Assembly: GCF_028290105.1 (NCBI RefSeq)
Contig: NZ_JAQGKL010000163.1
Span: forward strand, 1 to 58,533
DNA: 58,533 nt
Direction of reading: 5' to 3'
DNA from: Methylobacterium sp.
GTDB lineage: Bacteria; Pseudomonadota; Alphaproteobacteria; Rhizobiales; Beijerinckiaceae
Shown here: positions 19,489-28,142 of the stretch, piece by piece
How positions within the stretch are numbered: the stretch's first letter is position 1
How the letters are laid out: the number at the start of each line of letters is the position of its first letter
Program-made: the position numbers and the translations under genes
Notes under the pieces: generated by a model
The model's input: only the letters and a program-made list of their open reading frames with translations
Database searches by the model: none
Told to the model about the DNA's origin: nothing

Positions 19489-20763
19489 ATGAGTCTGAGA
19501 TGGGTCCCCACGGGGCATAGGGGACTGGGCCTCGCGGGGCGTGTGGACGCGAGGCGCGTGACGGTGCGGCGAAGCGTGATGTCGGGTGTCGTCCTCGCCT
19601 CCGCGATGCTGGCGATGAGCCTCGCGGGCGGGCGGGACGTTCGGGCCCAGACCTTCCAGACGGCGGCTCCCCACGCGATCCTGATCGATGCCGATTCCGG
19701 CTCGGTGCTGTTCGAGAAGGGCGCCGACGAACTCTTCTCCCCGGCCAGCATGGCCAAGCTGATGACCACCGAGATCGTGTTCAACGAGATCCGGCAGGGC
19801 CGGCTCAGCATGGACTCGGAGTTCCAGATCACCGAGGACGCCTGGCGCCGGGGCGGGGCGGGGGGCGGCGGCTCCTCGATGTTCGCCCAGCTCAACAGCC
19901 GCATCAAGCTGTCCGATCTCCTGCGCGGCCTCATCGTGCAATCGGGCAACGATGCCGCCATCGCCATCGGCGAGGGCATCGCCGGCTCGGAGGAGAATTT
20001 CGGGCGGATGATGACGGAGCGGGCGAAGGTGATCGGCCTGACGCGCTCGACTTTCCGCAACGCCACCGGCTACGCGGCCCCCGACCAGAAGGTGACCGCG
20101 CGCGACCTCGCCAAGCTCGCCCTGCACCTGATCGAGACCTATCCGGATCTCTACAAGATCTTCGCCGAGCGCGAATTCACCTGGAACAAGATCAAGCAGC
20201 AGAACCGCAATCCGCTGCTCACCCTCGACATCGGCGCCGACGGGCTCAAGACCGGCTTTCTCGAGGAATCCGGCTACGGCCTGACGGGCTCGGCGGTGCA
20301 GAGCGGCCAGCGCCTGATCATGGTCGTGAGCGGGTTGAAGACCGCCCGCGACCGAGCCGCGGAATCGCGCAAGCTGATGGAATGGGGCTTTCGCGCCTTC
20401 GAGCCGCGCCAGATCTTCGCCGCCGGCGAGACCGTGGCGGAGGCCTCCGTCTACGGTGGCGCCAAGGGCGGCGTGCCATTGGTGGCCAAGAAGCCCGTGC
20501 GGGTGCTGCTGCCGCGCGGCTCCGGCGACAAGATCACGGCGCGCGCGGTCTACCAGGGGCCCCTCGTCGCCCCCGTGGAGCAGGGCCGCGAGATCGGCCG
20601 CCTGCGCATCACGCGCGGCGACACCCAGGCCCTCGACCAGCCGCTCTACGCCGGGGAGACCGTCGAGGCGGGCACCATCCCGCAGCGGGCGCTCGACGCG
20701 ACCTGGGAGGTCGGCACGGGCCTGTTCCGCCGGGCCTTCGAGAAGGCCGGCGCGAAATCGTGA
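19489..20763 (+). CDS. dacC: D-alanyl-D-alanine carboxypeptidase (penicillin-binding protein 5/6 family)
   Basis: A 424-residue serine peptidase that trims the terminal D-Ala from peptidoglycan stem peptides in the periplasm. All three active-site motifs are present: SMAK in [18 protein letters not shown] in [16 protein letters not shown], and KTG in [17 protein letters not shown]-terminal PBP5-C beta domain follows (about 300-395), then a possible amphipathic membrane-binding tail ([15 protein letters not shown]). The signal peptide is preceded by a long basic N-terminus, so starts at 19489 (with GAGG upstream) or 19579 are possible. The stop codon overlaps the tmk start. The symbol could equally be dacA or dacF. 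Confidence 0.93.
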   Translation: MSLRWVPTGHRGLGLAGRVDARRVTVRRSVMSGVVLASAMLAMSLAGGRDVRAQTFQTAAPHAILIDADSGSVLFEKGADELFSPASMAKLMTTEIVFNEIRQGRLSMDSEFQITEDAWRRGGAGGGGSSMFAQLNSRIKLSDLLRGLIVQSGNDAAIAIGEGIAGSEENFGRMMTERAKVIGLTRSTFRNATGYAAPDQKVTARDLAKLALHLIETYPDLYKIFAEREFTWNKIKQQNRNPLLTLDIGADGLKTGFLEESGYGLTGSAVQSGQRLIMVVSGLKTARDRAAESRKLMEWGFRAFEPRQIFAAGETVAEASVYGGAKGGVPLVAKKPVRVLLPRGSGDKITARAVYQGPLVAPVEQGREIGRLRITRGDTQALDQPLYAGETVEAGTIPQRALDATWEVGTGLFRRAFEKAGAKS

Positions 20764-21464
20764 CGGCGGGCGACACGGGCGGGGGAAGCTTCATCACCTT
20801 CGAGGGCGGGGAGGGGGCCGGCAAGTCGACGCAGATCCGGCGCCTGGCCGCGCACCTGCGCGCGCAGTCCGGCCGGCCCGTTCTGACGACCCGCGAGCCC
20901 GGCGGTTCGGCCAAGGCCGAGGCTATCCGCGAGGCGCTGCTCTCGGGTACCGCCAAGCGCTACGGCCCCTTCGCCGAGGCGTTGCTGTTCTCCGCCGCCC
21001 GGATCGACCATCTCGATACCCTGATCCGCCCGGCGCTGGCGCGGGGCGAGATCGTGCTCTGCGACCGCTTCACCGACTCGACGCGGGCCTATCAGGGGGC
21101 GGCCGGCGGCCTCGATCCCGCCGTGCTCGCGAGCCTGGAGCAGGTGGTGGTCGGGCAGACCCGGCCGGACCTGACCCTGATCCTCGATTGCGACCCGGAA
21201 CTCGGGCTCGCCCGCGCCCGTGCCCGCCAGGCTGCGGGGGCGGACGAGGGGCCCGACCGCTTCGAGGCGGAGGCCCTGGCCTTCCACGCGCGCCTGCGCG
21301 CGGCCTTCCTCGCCATCGCGGCCGACGAGCCCGCGCGCTGCGCGGTCGTCAACGCGGCCCTGCCCGCCGATGCCGTCGAGGCTGCGATCCGCGCCGTGGT
21401 GGCCGACCGCCTGCCGCGCCTTTTCCCCAACGCCTCCGAGACGGTCGGTGGCCATGCGGCCTGA
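20760..21464 (+). CDS. tmk: Thymidylate kinase
   Basis: A 234-residue kinase that phosphorylates dTMP to dTDP. It has the P-loop GGEGAGKST near the N-terminus, the DRF/T motif [14 protein letters not shown] that binds the substrate, and [12 protein letters not shown]. It starts with GTG at 20760 whose bases overlap the dacC stop (GTGA), giving direct coupling. The lid region has Arg-Ala repeats ([12 protein letters not shown]). Its end overlaps holB by 11 bp. Place in the dacC-tmk-holB run is conserved in alphaproteobacteria. Confidence 0.95.
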   Translation: MTAGDTGGGSFITFEGGEGAGKSTQIRRLAAHLRAQSGRPVLTTREPGGSAKAEAIREALLSGTAKRYGPFAEALLFSAARIDHLDTLIRPALARGEIVLCDRFTDSTRAYQGAAGGLDPAVLASLEQVVVGQTRPDLTLILDCDPELGLARARARQAAGADEGPDRFEAEALAFHARLRAAFLAIAADEPARCAVVNAALPADAVEAAIRAVVADRLPRLFPNASETVGGHAA

Positions 21465-22518
21465 GCGTGCGCCCGAGGATGTCGAGCCCGGCGACCTCCC
21501 CGAGGTCCCGCGCCCGCGCGAGCAGGACGCGCTCTTCGGGCACGCGGAGGCGCAGGCCGCCTTCGCCGAATCCATCGCCTCGGGGCGCCTGCACCATGCC
21601 TGGCTGATCGGCGGGCCGCGCGGCATCGGCAAGGCGACGCTGGCCTACCGGGTCGCCCGCTGGCTCATCGCCAACCCCGCCGCGCGTGACGTGCCTAGGG
21701 ATTTCGCGGTCGATCCCGCTCATCCGGCGGCGCGCCAGGTCGCGGCCCTGTCGCACCCCAATCTCGTGGCCCTGCGCCGGACCCGCGCCCCGAACGCCAA
21801 GACGCTCGCCACCAAGATCTCGGTGGATGCCGCCCGCAACGCCCTCGACCTGTTCGGCTCCACCGCCGGCAATGCGGGCTACCGCATCTGCATCGTCGAC
21901 AGCGCGGAGGACCTCAACGCCAACAGCGCCAACGCGCTGCTCAAGATGGTGGAGGAGCCCCCGCCGCGCTGCCTGTTCCTGATCGTCAGCCACGCGCCGG
22001 GGCGGCTCCTGCCGACCATCCGCTCGCGCTGCCGGGCCCTGACCCTGCGGCCTTTGAGCGACGACGACGTCGCCCGCGCGATCGCGCGCTTCGCCCCGCC
22101 CTTCGTGCAGCCCGACCCACAGGCGCTCGCCCGCGCGGCGCGGCTCTCTGAGGGCTCGGTGGCGGGTGCCGTGGCGATGCTCGATCCCGCCACGGCCAAC
22201 CTCGTCGCGGAGGTCGAGACCCTGCTGGCCCGCCTCGACCACCCGGACTGGCGCCGCATTCTGGCGCTGGCGGACAAGCTCTCGGCCCGCGAATCCGACG
22301 AGCTCTTCGCCGCCAGCCTCGACACGGTGTTCCGCTTCGTCTCGGCCGAACTCGACCGGCGCCGCCACGAGCCACCGGCCCGCCTTGCGGCCCTGGTCGA
22401 GGTATGTGACAAGATCGCCCGCGCCGCGCGGGAGGCCGCGATCTACAATCTCGACCGCCGGCCGCTGGTCCTGTCCCTGTTCGGCGACCTGGCCGGTGCG
22501 CTCCGCGCCGCCGCCTGA
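21454..22518 (+). CDS. holB: DNA polymerase III delta-prime subunit
   Basis: A 354-residue AAA+ clamp-loader subunit. The P-loop region is [19 protein letters not shown], the sensor region is [20 protein letters not shown] followed by [14 protein letters not shown], and the SRC motif (arginine finger) is [14 protein letters not shown]. The alphaproteobacterial form reads [19 protein letters not shown], as here. The start at 21454 overlaps tmk by 11 bp and gives [19 protein letters not shown]; a longer frame on the same strand upstream only shadows tmk. It works with the clamp loader to place the sliding clamp on DNA. Confidence 0.93.
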   Translation: MRPERAPEDVEPGDLPEVPRPREQDALFGHAEAQAAFAESIASGRLHHAWLIGGPRGIGKATLAYRVARWLIANPAARDVPRDFAVDPAHPAARQVAALSHPNLVALRRTRAPNAKTLATKISVDAARNALDLFGSTAGNAGYRICIVDSAEDLNANSANALLKMVEEPPPRCLFLIVSHAPGRLLPTIRSRCRALTLRPLSDDDVARAIARFAPPFVQPDPQALARAARLSEGSVAGAVAMLDPATANLVAEVETLLARLDHPDWRRILALADKLSARESDELFAASLDTVFRFVSAELDRRRHEPPARLAALVEVCDKIARAAREAAIYNLDRRPLVLSLFGDLAGALRAAA

Positions 22519-22598
22519 CGCGGCATGGTATCCTGCGCCATCCTGTGATCCCATGAACCGCTGATCCCACCAACCCTGTATCCGGGGAACCTTTCGAC

Positions 22599-24173
22599 GT
22601 GACCGCGACCGACCCGGCAGCCGCCAAGACCTTCAGCCTCTCCACCGCGATCTCGTATCCCAACGGCGCGCCGCATATCGGCCATGCCTACGAGGTGATC
22701 GCCACGGATGCGATCGCGCGCTTCAAGCGCCTCGACGGCTACGCGGTGCTGTTCTCCACCGGCACCGACGAGCACGGCGTCAAGATCCAGCAGACCGCCG
22801 CCCGAGCCGGCGTCACGCCCCGCGCGCTCGTGGACGACATGTCCGCGCGCTTCCGTGCCATGGCCGAGGCCCTGGATTGCAGCCACGACCACTTCATCCG
22901 CACTACCGAGGCCGAGCATTACGCCGCCGCCCAGGATCTCTGGCGCCGGATGGAGGCCAACGGCGACCTCTACCTGTCGAAATATTCCGGCTGGTACTCG
23001 GTGCGTGACGAGGCCTACTACGCCGAGGACGAGCTCGAGACCGGCCCCGACGGGACGCCCGTGGCCAAGGCCACCGGCACGCCGGTCACCTGGATGGAGG
23101 AGGAGAATTTTCTCTTTCGCCTCTCGGCCTACCAGGACCGGCTGCTCGCTCTCTACGAAGCCCAGCCGGACTTCATCGGGCCGGAGACCCGCCGCAACGA
23201 GGTGGCGAGCTTCGTGCGCTCCGGCCTCAAGGACTTCTCGGTGAGCCGCACCAATTTCGATTGGGGCGTGCCGGTGCCGGGTCACCCCGACCACGTCATG
23301 TACGTCTGGGTCGATGCCTTGACGAACTACCTGACGGTCACCGGATTTCCGGACGAGTCGGACGCGCGAAAAAAGTTCTGGCCGATGGACCTGCACGTCA
23401 TCGGCAAGGACATCGTGCGTTTCCATGCGGTCTACTGGCCGGCCTTCCTGATGTCGGCGGGGCTGCCGCTCCCGAAGCGCGTCTTCGGCCACGGCTTCCT
23501 GCTCTCCAAGGGCGAGAAGATGTCGAAATCGCTCGGCAACGTCGTCGACCCGATGGACCTGATCGCGACCTATGGCGTCGACGCGGTACGCCACTTCGTG
23601 CTGCGCGAGGTGCCCTTCGGCGGCGACGGCAATTACAGCCACGAGGCGATCATCACCCGCTACACGGCGGACCTCTCGAATGGCCTCGGCAACCTCGCTC
23701 AGCGCTCGCTCTCGATGATCGCCAAGAACTGTTCCGGCCTTGTCCCCGAGCACGGCGAACTCACCGAAGACGACCGGGCGTTGCTTGCCCTCGCCGACGC
23801 CCTGCCTGGGGTCGTGCGCACCGCCATGGACAAGCTCGCGCTGCACACCGCGCTCGCCGAGATCTGGTCCGTGGTGACGGCCTCCGACCGCTACTTCGAC
23901 GCGCAGAAGCCCTGGGTCCTGCGCAAATCCGATCCGGCACGGATGGCGGCCTCGCTCTACGTGGTGGCCGAGACCCTGCGGGCCATCGGCATCCTGGTGC
24001 AGCCCTTCATGCCGGGCTCGGGCGCCCGGCTCCTCGACCTCCTGGCCGTTCCGGCGGACCGGCGCCGATTGGCCGATGTGGGGGAGGGCGGTCGGCTGGT
24101 GCCCGGCACGCCGCTCCCCGCCCCCGTGGGCCTGTTCCCGCGCTTCGTCGAGCCGGAGGCGTCCGCGTCCTGA
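22599..24173 (+). CDS. metG: Methionyl-tRNA synthetase
   Basis: A 524-residue class I synthetase that charges tRNA-Met. It has the HIGH motif in [20 protein letters not shown], the KMSKS motif in [12 protein letters not shown], and [10 protein letters not shown]. The connective region has [16 protein letters not shown] without zinc-binding cysteine pairs, so it is the zinc-free MetG2 type. There is no C-terminal tRNA-binding EMAP domain. It starts with GTG at 22599, 80 bp after holB. The C-terminal anticodon domain ends in [12 protein letters not shown]. Next gene is tatD, 41 bp away. Confidence 0.95.
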   Translation: MTATDPAAAKTFSLSTAISYPNGAPHIGHAYEVIATDAIARFKRLDGYAVLFSTGTDEHGVKIQQTAARAGVTPRALVDDMSARFRAMAEALDCSHDHFIRTTEAEHYAAAQDLWRRMEANGDLYLSKYSGWYSVRDEAYYAEDELETGPDGTPVAKATGTPVTWMEEENFLFRLSAYQDRLLALYEAQPDFIGPETRRNEVASFVRSGLKDFSVSRTNFDWGVPVPGHPDHVMYVWVDALTNYLTVTGFPDESDARKKFWPMDLHVIGKDIVRFHAVYWPAFLMSAGLPLPKRVFGHGFLLSKGEKMSKSLGNVVDPMDLIATYGVDAVRHFVLREVPFGGDGNYSHEAIITRYTADLSNGLGNLAQRSLSMIAKNCSGLVPEHGELTEDDRALLALADALPGVVRTAMDKLALHTALAEIWSVVTASDRYFDAQKPWVLRKSDPARMAASLYVVAETLRAIGILVQPFMPGSGARLLDLLAVPADRRRLADVGEGGRLVPGTPLPAPVGLFPRFVEPEASAS

Positions 24174-24214
24174 GGACGAGGCCGCCCCTCACCGAAAAAG
24201 AGCCGAGCCCATCC

Positions 24215-24994
24215 ATGCTGGTCGACAGCCACTGCCACCTCGATTTCCCGAACTTTTCGGAGGACCTGCCCAACGTCATCGCCCGCGCCCGCGCCGCCGG
24301 CGTGACCCGGATGCTGACGATCTCCACGCGGGTGGCGAAAGCCAAAACCTACGAGGCCCTGTCCGAGGCGAACCCCGAGATCTGGCACACCATCGGCACG
24401 CATCCGGATGGCGCGGGCGACGAGCCCGACGTGCCGACCGAGACGATCGTGGCGCACACCCATCACCCGCGCTGCATCGGCATCGGCGAGGCGGGCCTCG
24501 ATTTCCACTACGACAACGCCGCGCCGGAAGCGGTGCAGGAGCGCGTCTTCCGGCGGCACATCGCGGCCGCTCGCGAGACCGGCCTGCCCCTGGTCATCCA
24601 CTCGCGCGATGCCGACGCGGCGATGGAGGCGATCCTCGTCGACGAGATGGGGCGCGGCGCGTTCACGGCGGTCCTGCACTGCTTCTCGTCGGGCGCCCGG
24701 CTGGCGCGGGCGGGCGTCGAACTCGGCCTCTACGTCTCCTTCTCCGGCATCGTCACCTTCCGGCGCTCGCACGACCTGCGGGCGATCGCCGGGGAGGTGC
24801 CGCGCGATCGCATCCTGGTGGAGACCGATGCCCCCTTCCTGGCGCCCGAACCCCATCGCGGCCGCACCAACGAGCCGGCCTATACGGCCGATACCGCCCG
24901 CGCCCTGGCCCAGACCCTCGACATGGATTTCGGCGACTTCGCCGCCCTGACCACGGCCAATTTCCGGCGCCTGTTCCCGAAGGCTGTCGGATGA
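24215..24994 (+). CDS. tatD: TatD family metal-dependent hydrolase
   Basis: A 259-residue TIM-barrel hydrolase (likely DNase or 3'-5' exonuclease). Metal ligands are visible: DSHCHLD at the N-terminus, GEAGLDFHYD (Glu), IHSRDAD (His), LHCFSSG (His) and VETDAPFLAPEPHRG (Asp). Start ATG at 24215 gives MLVDSHCHLDFPNFSEDLP. Although cited with Tat export in E. coli, TatD proteins act in DNA repair and turnover. It sits between metG and an MBL-fold gene, an order common in alphaproteobacteria. Confidence 0.93.
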   Translation: MLVDSHCHLDFPNFSEDLPNVIARARAAGVTRMLTISTRVAKAKTYEALSEANPEIWHTIGTHPDGAGDEPDVPTETIVAHTHHPRCIGIGEAGLDFHYDNAAPEAVQERVFRRHIAAARETGLPLVIHSRDADAAMEAILVDEMGRGAFTAVLHCFSSGARLARAGVELGLYVSFSGIVTFRRSHDLRAIAGEVPRDRILVETDAPFLAPEPHRGRTNEPAYTADTARALAQTLDMDFGDFAALTTANFRRLFPKAVG

Positions 24995-25093
24995 ACGGCT
25001 TTCGGGTGAGCGGGGCAGGGGGCCGGCAGACGGCCGGGATCGGGGCGTGACAGGCCCCGCCCCCCTCCGATACCAACGGGCGCGGAGGTGCCG

Positions 25094-25903
25094 ATGGGCG
25101 CATTGACAGTGACGATCCTCGGCTGCGGCTCCTCGGGCGGCGTGCCCCGCGTCGGCTACGGCTGGGGCGCCTGCGATCCGGGCGAGCCGCGAAACCGGCG
25201 CCGGCGCTGCTCGCTGCTGGTGGAGCGGCACGACGGCCGGGACGGGCCCGCCACCACCCTCCTCGTCGACACCGCGCCGGACCTGCGCGAGCAGCTTCTC
25301 GCGGCGCAGGTGGCGCGCCTCGACGCGATCCTGTTCACCCATGCCCATGCCGACCACACCCACGGCATCGATGACGTGCGGGCGCTCGTCATCCACATGC
25401 GCCGGCGCATCCCGGTCTTCGCCGACGCGCGGACCCGAAGCCTCTTGGAGACGCGCTTCGGCTACTGCTTCGAGACGCCGCCCGGCAGCGAGTACCCGCC
25501 CATCCTCGACATGAACGATCTAGCGGACGGGGAGATGATGAATGTGGAGGGCCCCGGCGGCGCCGTGGCGGCCCTGCCCTTCGGCATGGAGCACGGCAAC
25601 GAGGCGGCCCTCGGTTTCCGCTTCGGGCCGGTGGCCTATGCGCCCGATGTCAGCCTGATGCCGGAGGCGTCGCGGGCGCGTCTGCACGGCCTCGACCTGC
25701 TGATCATCGACGCCCTGCGGGAAACCCCCCACCCGACCCATTATTCGGTCTCGGACGCTCTGGCGCTGATCGAGACGGTCCGCCCGCGCCGGGCGATCCT
25801 GACGAACCTGCACACCGATCTCGACTACGCGACGCTCAGCGCCAAGCTGCCGCCGCACGTCGTGCCGGCCCATGACGGCCTGCGCGTCTCGCTGGACGTA
25901 TAG
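25094..25903 (+). CDS. MBL-fold metallo-hydrolase (PhnP-like)
   Basis: A 269-residue metallo-beta-lactamase fold hydrolase. The metal motif HAHADHTHG (HxHxDH) is complete. The N-terminus ILGCGSSGGVPRVG with GACDP, and PHPTHYSVSDALALIE later, match the PhnP-like group that hydrolyses cyclic phosphodiesters. E. coli PhnP acts in phosphonate breakdown, but this genomic place after tatD is the usual one for an uncharacterised alphaproteobacterial paralogue. The ATG at 25094 follows GGAGG by 5 nt; a GTG at 25088 is a less likely start. The substrate is unknown. Confidence 0.9.
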   Translation: MGALTVTILGCGSSGGVPRVGYGWGACDPGEPRNRRRRCSLLVERHDGRDGPATTLLVDTAPDLREQLLAAQVARLDAILFTHAHADHTHGIDDVRALVIHMRRRIPVFADARTRSLLETRFGYCFETPPGSEYPPILDMNDLADGEMMNVEGPGGAVAALPFGMEHGNEAALGFRFGPVAYAPDVSLMPEASRARLHGLDLLIIDALRETPHPTHYSVSDALALIETVRPRRAILTNLHTDLDYATLSAKLPPHVVPAHDGLRVSLDV

Positions 25904-25930
25904 CCTTCTGGACGTCTGGCCCTGGGAGGA

Positions 25931-25948
25931 GGGCGGCTTCCCCCGCCC
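25931..25948. terminator. Short GC hairpin between convergent genes
   Basis: GGGCGG, CTTCCC, CCGCCC forms a 6-bp stem in the 50-bp gap between the MBL gene and the convergent GDSL hydrolase. It is symmetric and could end both transcripts, although no T-run is present on either side. Confidence 0.35.
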
Positions 25949-25953
25949 CGGTC

Positions 25954-26814
25954 TCAGTTCTGGCTGGAGGCGTCCGGCGGCAGTCCGGCATTGGCGAGGA
26001 GCTGCGCGGTGGCGGCCCGGGCCAGGCGGTCGTAGCCCGCATCGGTCATGTGAAGGCCATCGGGACCGATCATCTGGCTGGCCGACAGCACCCCTTGCGC
26101 GGCCCAGGCCCGCATCAGCGCGTTGCGGCGGATCACCGGCACGTTGAGCTCGCTGGCGATGGCGTGCAGGGCCGTGCCGTAGCGCTCGGCCCCGTCGGTG
26201 GCCTGGAGCTTCCGGCACCATTGCTGGTCCATCAGCACCACGTCGGCCCCCGTGGCGCGCATGGCCAGGATGCCGGCGCGGGTCAGTTCCGAGAAGCGCT
26301 CGACGCTGACGCCGCTCATCGGGTCGTTGCTGCCGGTCTGCCAGATCACGAGGTCCGGCTTGTCGGCGAGCACGTCCCGCTCCAGCCGCCGGGCCATGGC
26401 CTCGGAATCGTCCCCGCCCTTGCCGCGGTTCAGCACCGTGACGGCGGAATGCTCGGCGCCCGTCAGGCTCAGCCGGGCCTCGAGGTCGCGCTGGAGCTGG
26501 GCGGGGTAGGTCGTGGCCGGCGAGGAGGCGCCGGAGCCTTCGGTCGAGGAGGAGCCGAACGCCACGATCCGGATGGCGTTGCCCTTGGCGATGAGGGAGG
26601 CGAGGCGGGGCAGGCGGGCCAGGGCCCGGCGCGGGATCGCCGCCCGGATCACCGGCCCGGACCGGTTGGCATCGGTCGCGAGGTCCGAATGCGCCAGGGC
26701 CACGCGCTCGTGGCCGGGCTCGGCCCGTGCCGGGAGCCCGGGGGCGAACGCAATGGACCCGAACGCCATCGCGGCAAGGATCGAGGCTGCGGTGGGGCGC
26801 GCAAAAATCGGCAT
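25954..26814 (-). CDS. SGNH/GDSL-family secreted hydrolase
   Basis: A 286-residue lipase or esterase-like protein. From the start at 26814 it has a signal peptide (ending GLPARAEPG). The four SGNH blocks are visible: IVAFGSSSTEGSG (catalytic Ser), RGKGGDDSEAM (Gly), WQTGSNDP (Asn), and GPDGLHMTDAGYD (Asp-His). It could deacetylate or de-esterify a sugar or lipid in the periplasm. A longer frame to 26877 has no signal peptide at its very start and no better ribosome site. It has no obvious partners; a divergent small secreted protein lies upstream. Confidence 0.88.
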   Translation of the reverse strand: MPIFARPTAASILAAMAFGSIAFAPGLPARAEPGHERVALAHSDLATDANRSGPVIRAAIPRRALARLPRLASLIAKGNAIRIVAFGSSSTEGSGASSPATTYPAQLQRDLEARLSLTGAEHSAVTVLNRGKGGDDSEAMARRLERDVLADKPDLVIWQTGSNDPMSGVSVERFSELTRAGILAMRATGADVVLMDQQWCRKLQATDGAERYGTALHAIASELNVPVIRRNALMRAWAAQGVLSASQMIGPDGLHMTDAGYDRLARAATAQLLANAGLPPDASSQN

Positions 26815-27049
26815 CGCGTTCGCTTCGGGAGGAGACTGATTCGGGCGGGCGACCGCTCGGGTGCCGCGCGGTATCATGTATTATGGGGAGGAATTGTGAC
26901 AAACGCGAGGGGCTTGCACGGATGACGGTACGACGGTGACTGTCATCAGGCCTTGACTGCGGGTCTCACCCACAGGCGACGGCGGATTGCGTGAATGCCG
27001 GGTGTCGGGAGAGGGTAAATGCCCCGTCTTCGAGCCCCCTTCCCCCCGT

Positions 27050-27078
27050 TTGGACCGAGGCAGGTTCCATAATATATC
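27050..27078 (+). promoter_or_regulatory. Possible sigma-70 promoter for the small secreted gene
   Basis: TTGGAC at 27050-27055 and TATATC at 27073-27078, separated by 17 bp. The spacing is right and the hexamers are recognisable in a GC-rich region, but the match is moderate. It would give a leader of about 225 nt before the ATG at 27312. Confidence 0.3.
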
Positions 27079-27233
27079 TTATGCGAACGGCGTTCCTGGC
27101 TTCAGGGACGGCTCTGTCCGTCTTTCCCGGGCTGCACCTGGGCCGTGGCGCCTGCCTCGAACGGTACGGGGACGGTCCCTCCCCTGCATGCGACGCCGAC
27201 CGTGCAGAGCTTGGCCCCCAGAATTTGGCCAGC

Positions 27234-27258
27234 GGAACTCGGCCGGGGCAGTCCTGTT
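27234..27258 (+). promoter_or_regulatory. Possible EcfG (general stress) promoter
   Basis: GGAAC at 27234-27238 and TGTT at 27255-27258 with 16 bp between, close to the GGAAC-N16/17-CGTT pattern that the alphaproteobacterial general stress sigma factor EcfG uses. One base (T for C) differs in the -10 element. It lies about 55 bp before the start of the small His-rich gene. Confidence 0.35.
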
Positions 27259-27311
27259 CTCGTGAGGTGGCGTCTTGCCTCGAAGGATCTGCCCTCAAAG
27301 GATCTGCGGAC

Positions 27312-27542
27312 ATGAACAAGCTTCTGCTCGGCACGACGCTGACGCTGGGTCTCCTCCTCGGCGTGAGCACGATCACGATGGCGTCTCCCGGTGACGGATT
27401 GAATCGGGATGCCGCCGCCACCGGCAACAGCAACATGGGCGAGATGCATCGGAATGCGGCCGGCGGCAGCATGATGGGCCGTCGGATGCGGAGCGCGCCG
27501 CCGATGCACCGCCGTCATCACCACCGCCGGTCCCGCTACTGA
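27312..27542 (+). CDS. Small His/Met-rich secreted protein
   Basis: A 76-residue protein with a clear signal peptide (MNKLLLGTTLTLGLLLG, cleaved near TMASPG). The mature part is only about 52 residues: a Met/Asn/Gly stretch (GNSNMGEMHRNAAGGSMMG) followed by MHRRHHHRRSRY. The ribosome site AAGGA lies 9 nt before the ATG and sits in one of two direct repeats AAGGATCTGC (27283-27292 and 27298-27307). Small exported proteins of this kind are common in Methylobacteriaceae but I do not recognise a family. The His/Arg tail could bind metal or nucleic acid. Real gene status rests on signal peptide and ribosome site. Confidence 0.6.
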   Translation: MNKLLLGTTLTLGLLLGVSTITMASPGDGLNRDAAATGNSNMGEMHRNAAGGSMMGRRMRSAPPMHRRHHHRRSRY

Positions 27543-27565
27543 TCCCGCACGGTTCGGTCGAAGGC

Positions 27566-28027
27566 TCAGCGCACCCAGACCTTGACCTCGTATTCGGCCG
27601 CCGTTCCATCCGGGTTGATGGTGAGGATGCGGAGGGTGTCGAAGCCCTCGAAACCGTCCTCCGCCTCGTAGGTCATCCGGAGTCCGGTGACCTTCTTGGC
27701 GTTGCAGGACGCGAGCGGTGCCCCGGCGCCGTAGCGGGGAAACGAATCGATCGTGGCGAAGCTCACGGTGCCGTGGCGCGGCGGTTCCAGGATGCGGGCC
27801 ACCACCGGGCCCTGCGACGTGCAGTCGGGATAGAGGTAGGCGAAGAAGGCGATGCCGCGCGCCTCGCCCTTGGGCACCACCCGGGTCAGGGGAAAGACCT
27901 GGATGGGGACGGGAGGGGCGGGTGCGGCGCCCACCGGCGGCGGCACCGGCATCTCGACGGCCCGCGCGCCAGGCGACCCGGGCAGGAGCGGTGCGAGGAG
28001 GAGGGTAATCAGCAGCGTCCGGCGCAT
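27566..28027 (-). CDS. Secreted protein of unknown function, Ig-like
   Basis: A 153-residue exported protein (signal peptide ending GARAVE), then a short Pro-rich linker and a beta-rich domain. Cys69 (YLYPDCTSQG) and Cys108 (LASCNAKKV) are positioned to form one disulfide, and the ending YEAEDGFEGFDTLRILTINPDGTAAEYEVKVWVR-like strand pattern resembles bacterial Ig or cadherin-like modules. No partner is recognised. It is convergent with the small His-rich gene (23-bp gap) and lies downstream of the second RND operon on the same strand, but a hairpin at 28113-28130 separates it. Confidence 0.65.
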   Translation of the reverse strand: MRRTLLITLLLAPLLPGSPGARAVEMPVPPPVGAAPAPPVPIQVFPLTRVVPKGEARGIAFFAYLYPDCTSQGPVVARILEPPRHGTVSFATIDSFPRYGAGAPLASCNAKKVTGLRMTYEAEDGFEGFDTLRILTINPDGTAAEYEVKVWVR

Positions 28028-28112
28028 GGCGTGGTCCCGCGAGAGGTGGCCTCGGCCTCAGTGTAGGTTCGGGCGCGCATCCCGCATAATCACGTGGGCA
28101 CACTCGCGTGTG

Positions 28113-28130
28113 ACGGCGGTCCCCCGCCGT
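28113..28130 (-). terminator. Hairpin after the second RND operon
   Basis: ACGGCGG, TCCC, CCGCCGT: a perfect 7-bp stem with a 4-nt loop, located 13 bp past the stop codon of the RND gene. No T-run follows on the minus strand, so it may act as a weak terminator or 3' end stabiliser. Confidence 0.45.
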
Positions 28131-28142
28131 GAGGCGGGCGCC

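Larger units (their letters stand above)
26815..27311. other. Divergent region upstream of a GDSL hydrolase and a small secreted protein
   Basis: About 500 bp without a supported gene. It contains an AT-richer stretch (26870-26890 and 27067-27080) and two possible promoters for the small secreted gene, listed separately. Short frames on both strands have no conserved features. Confidence 0.5.
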
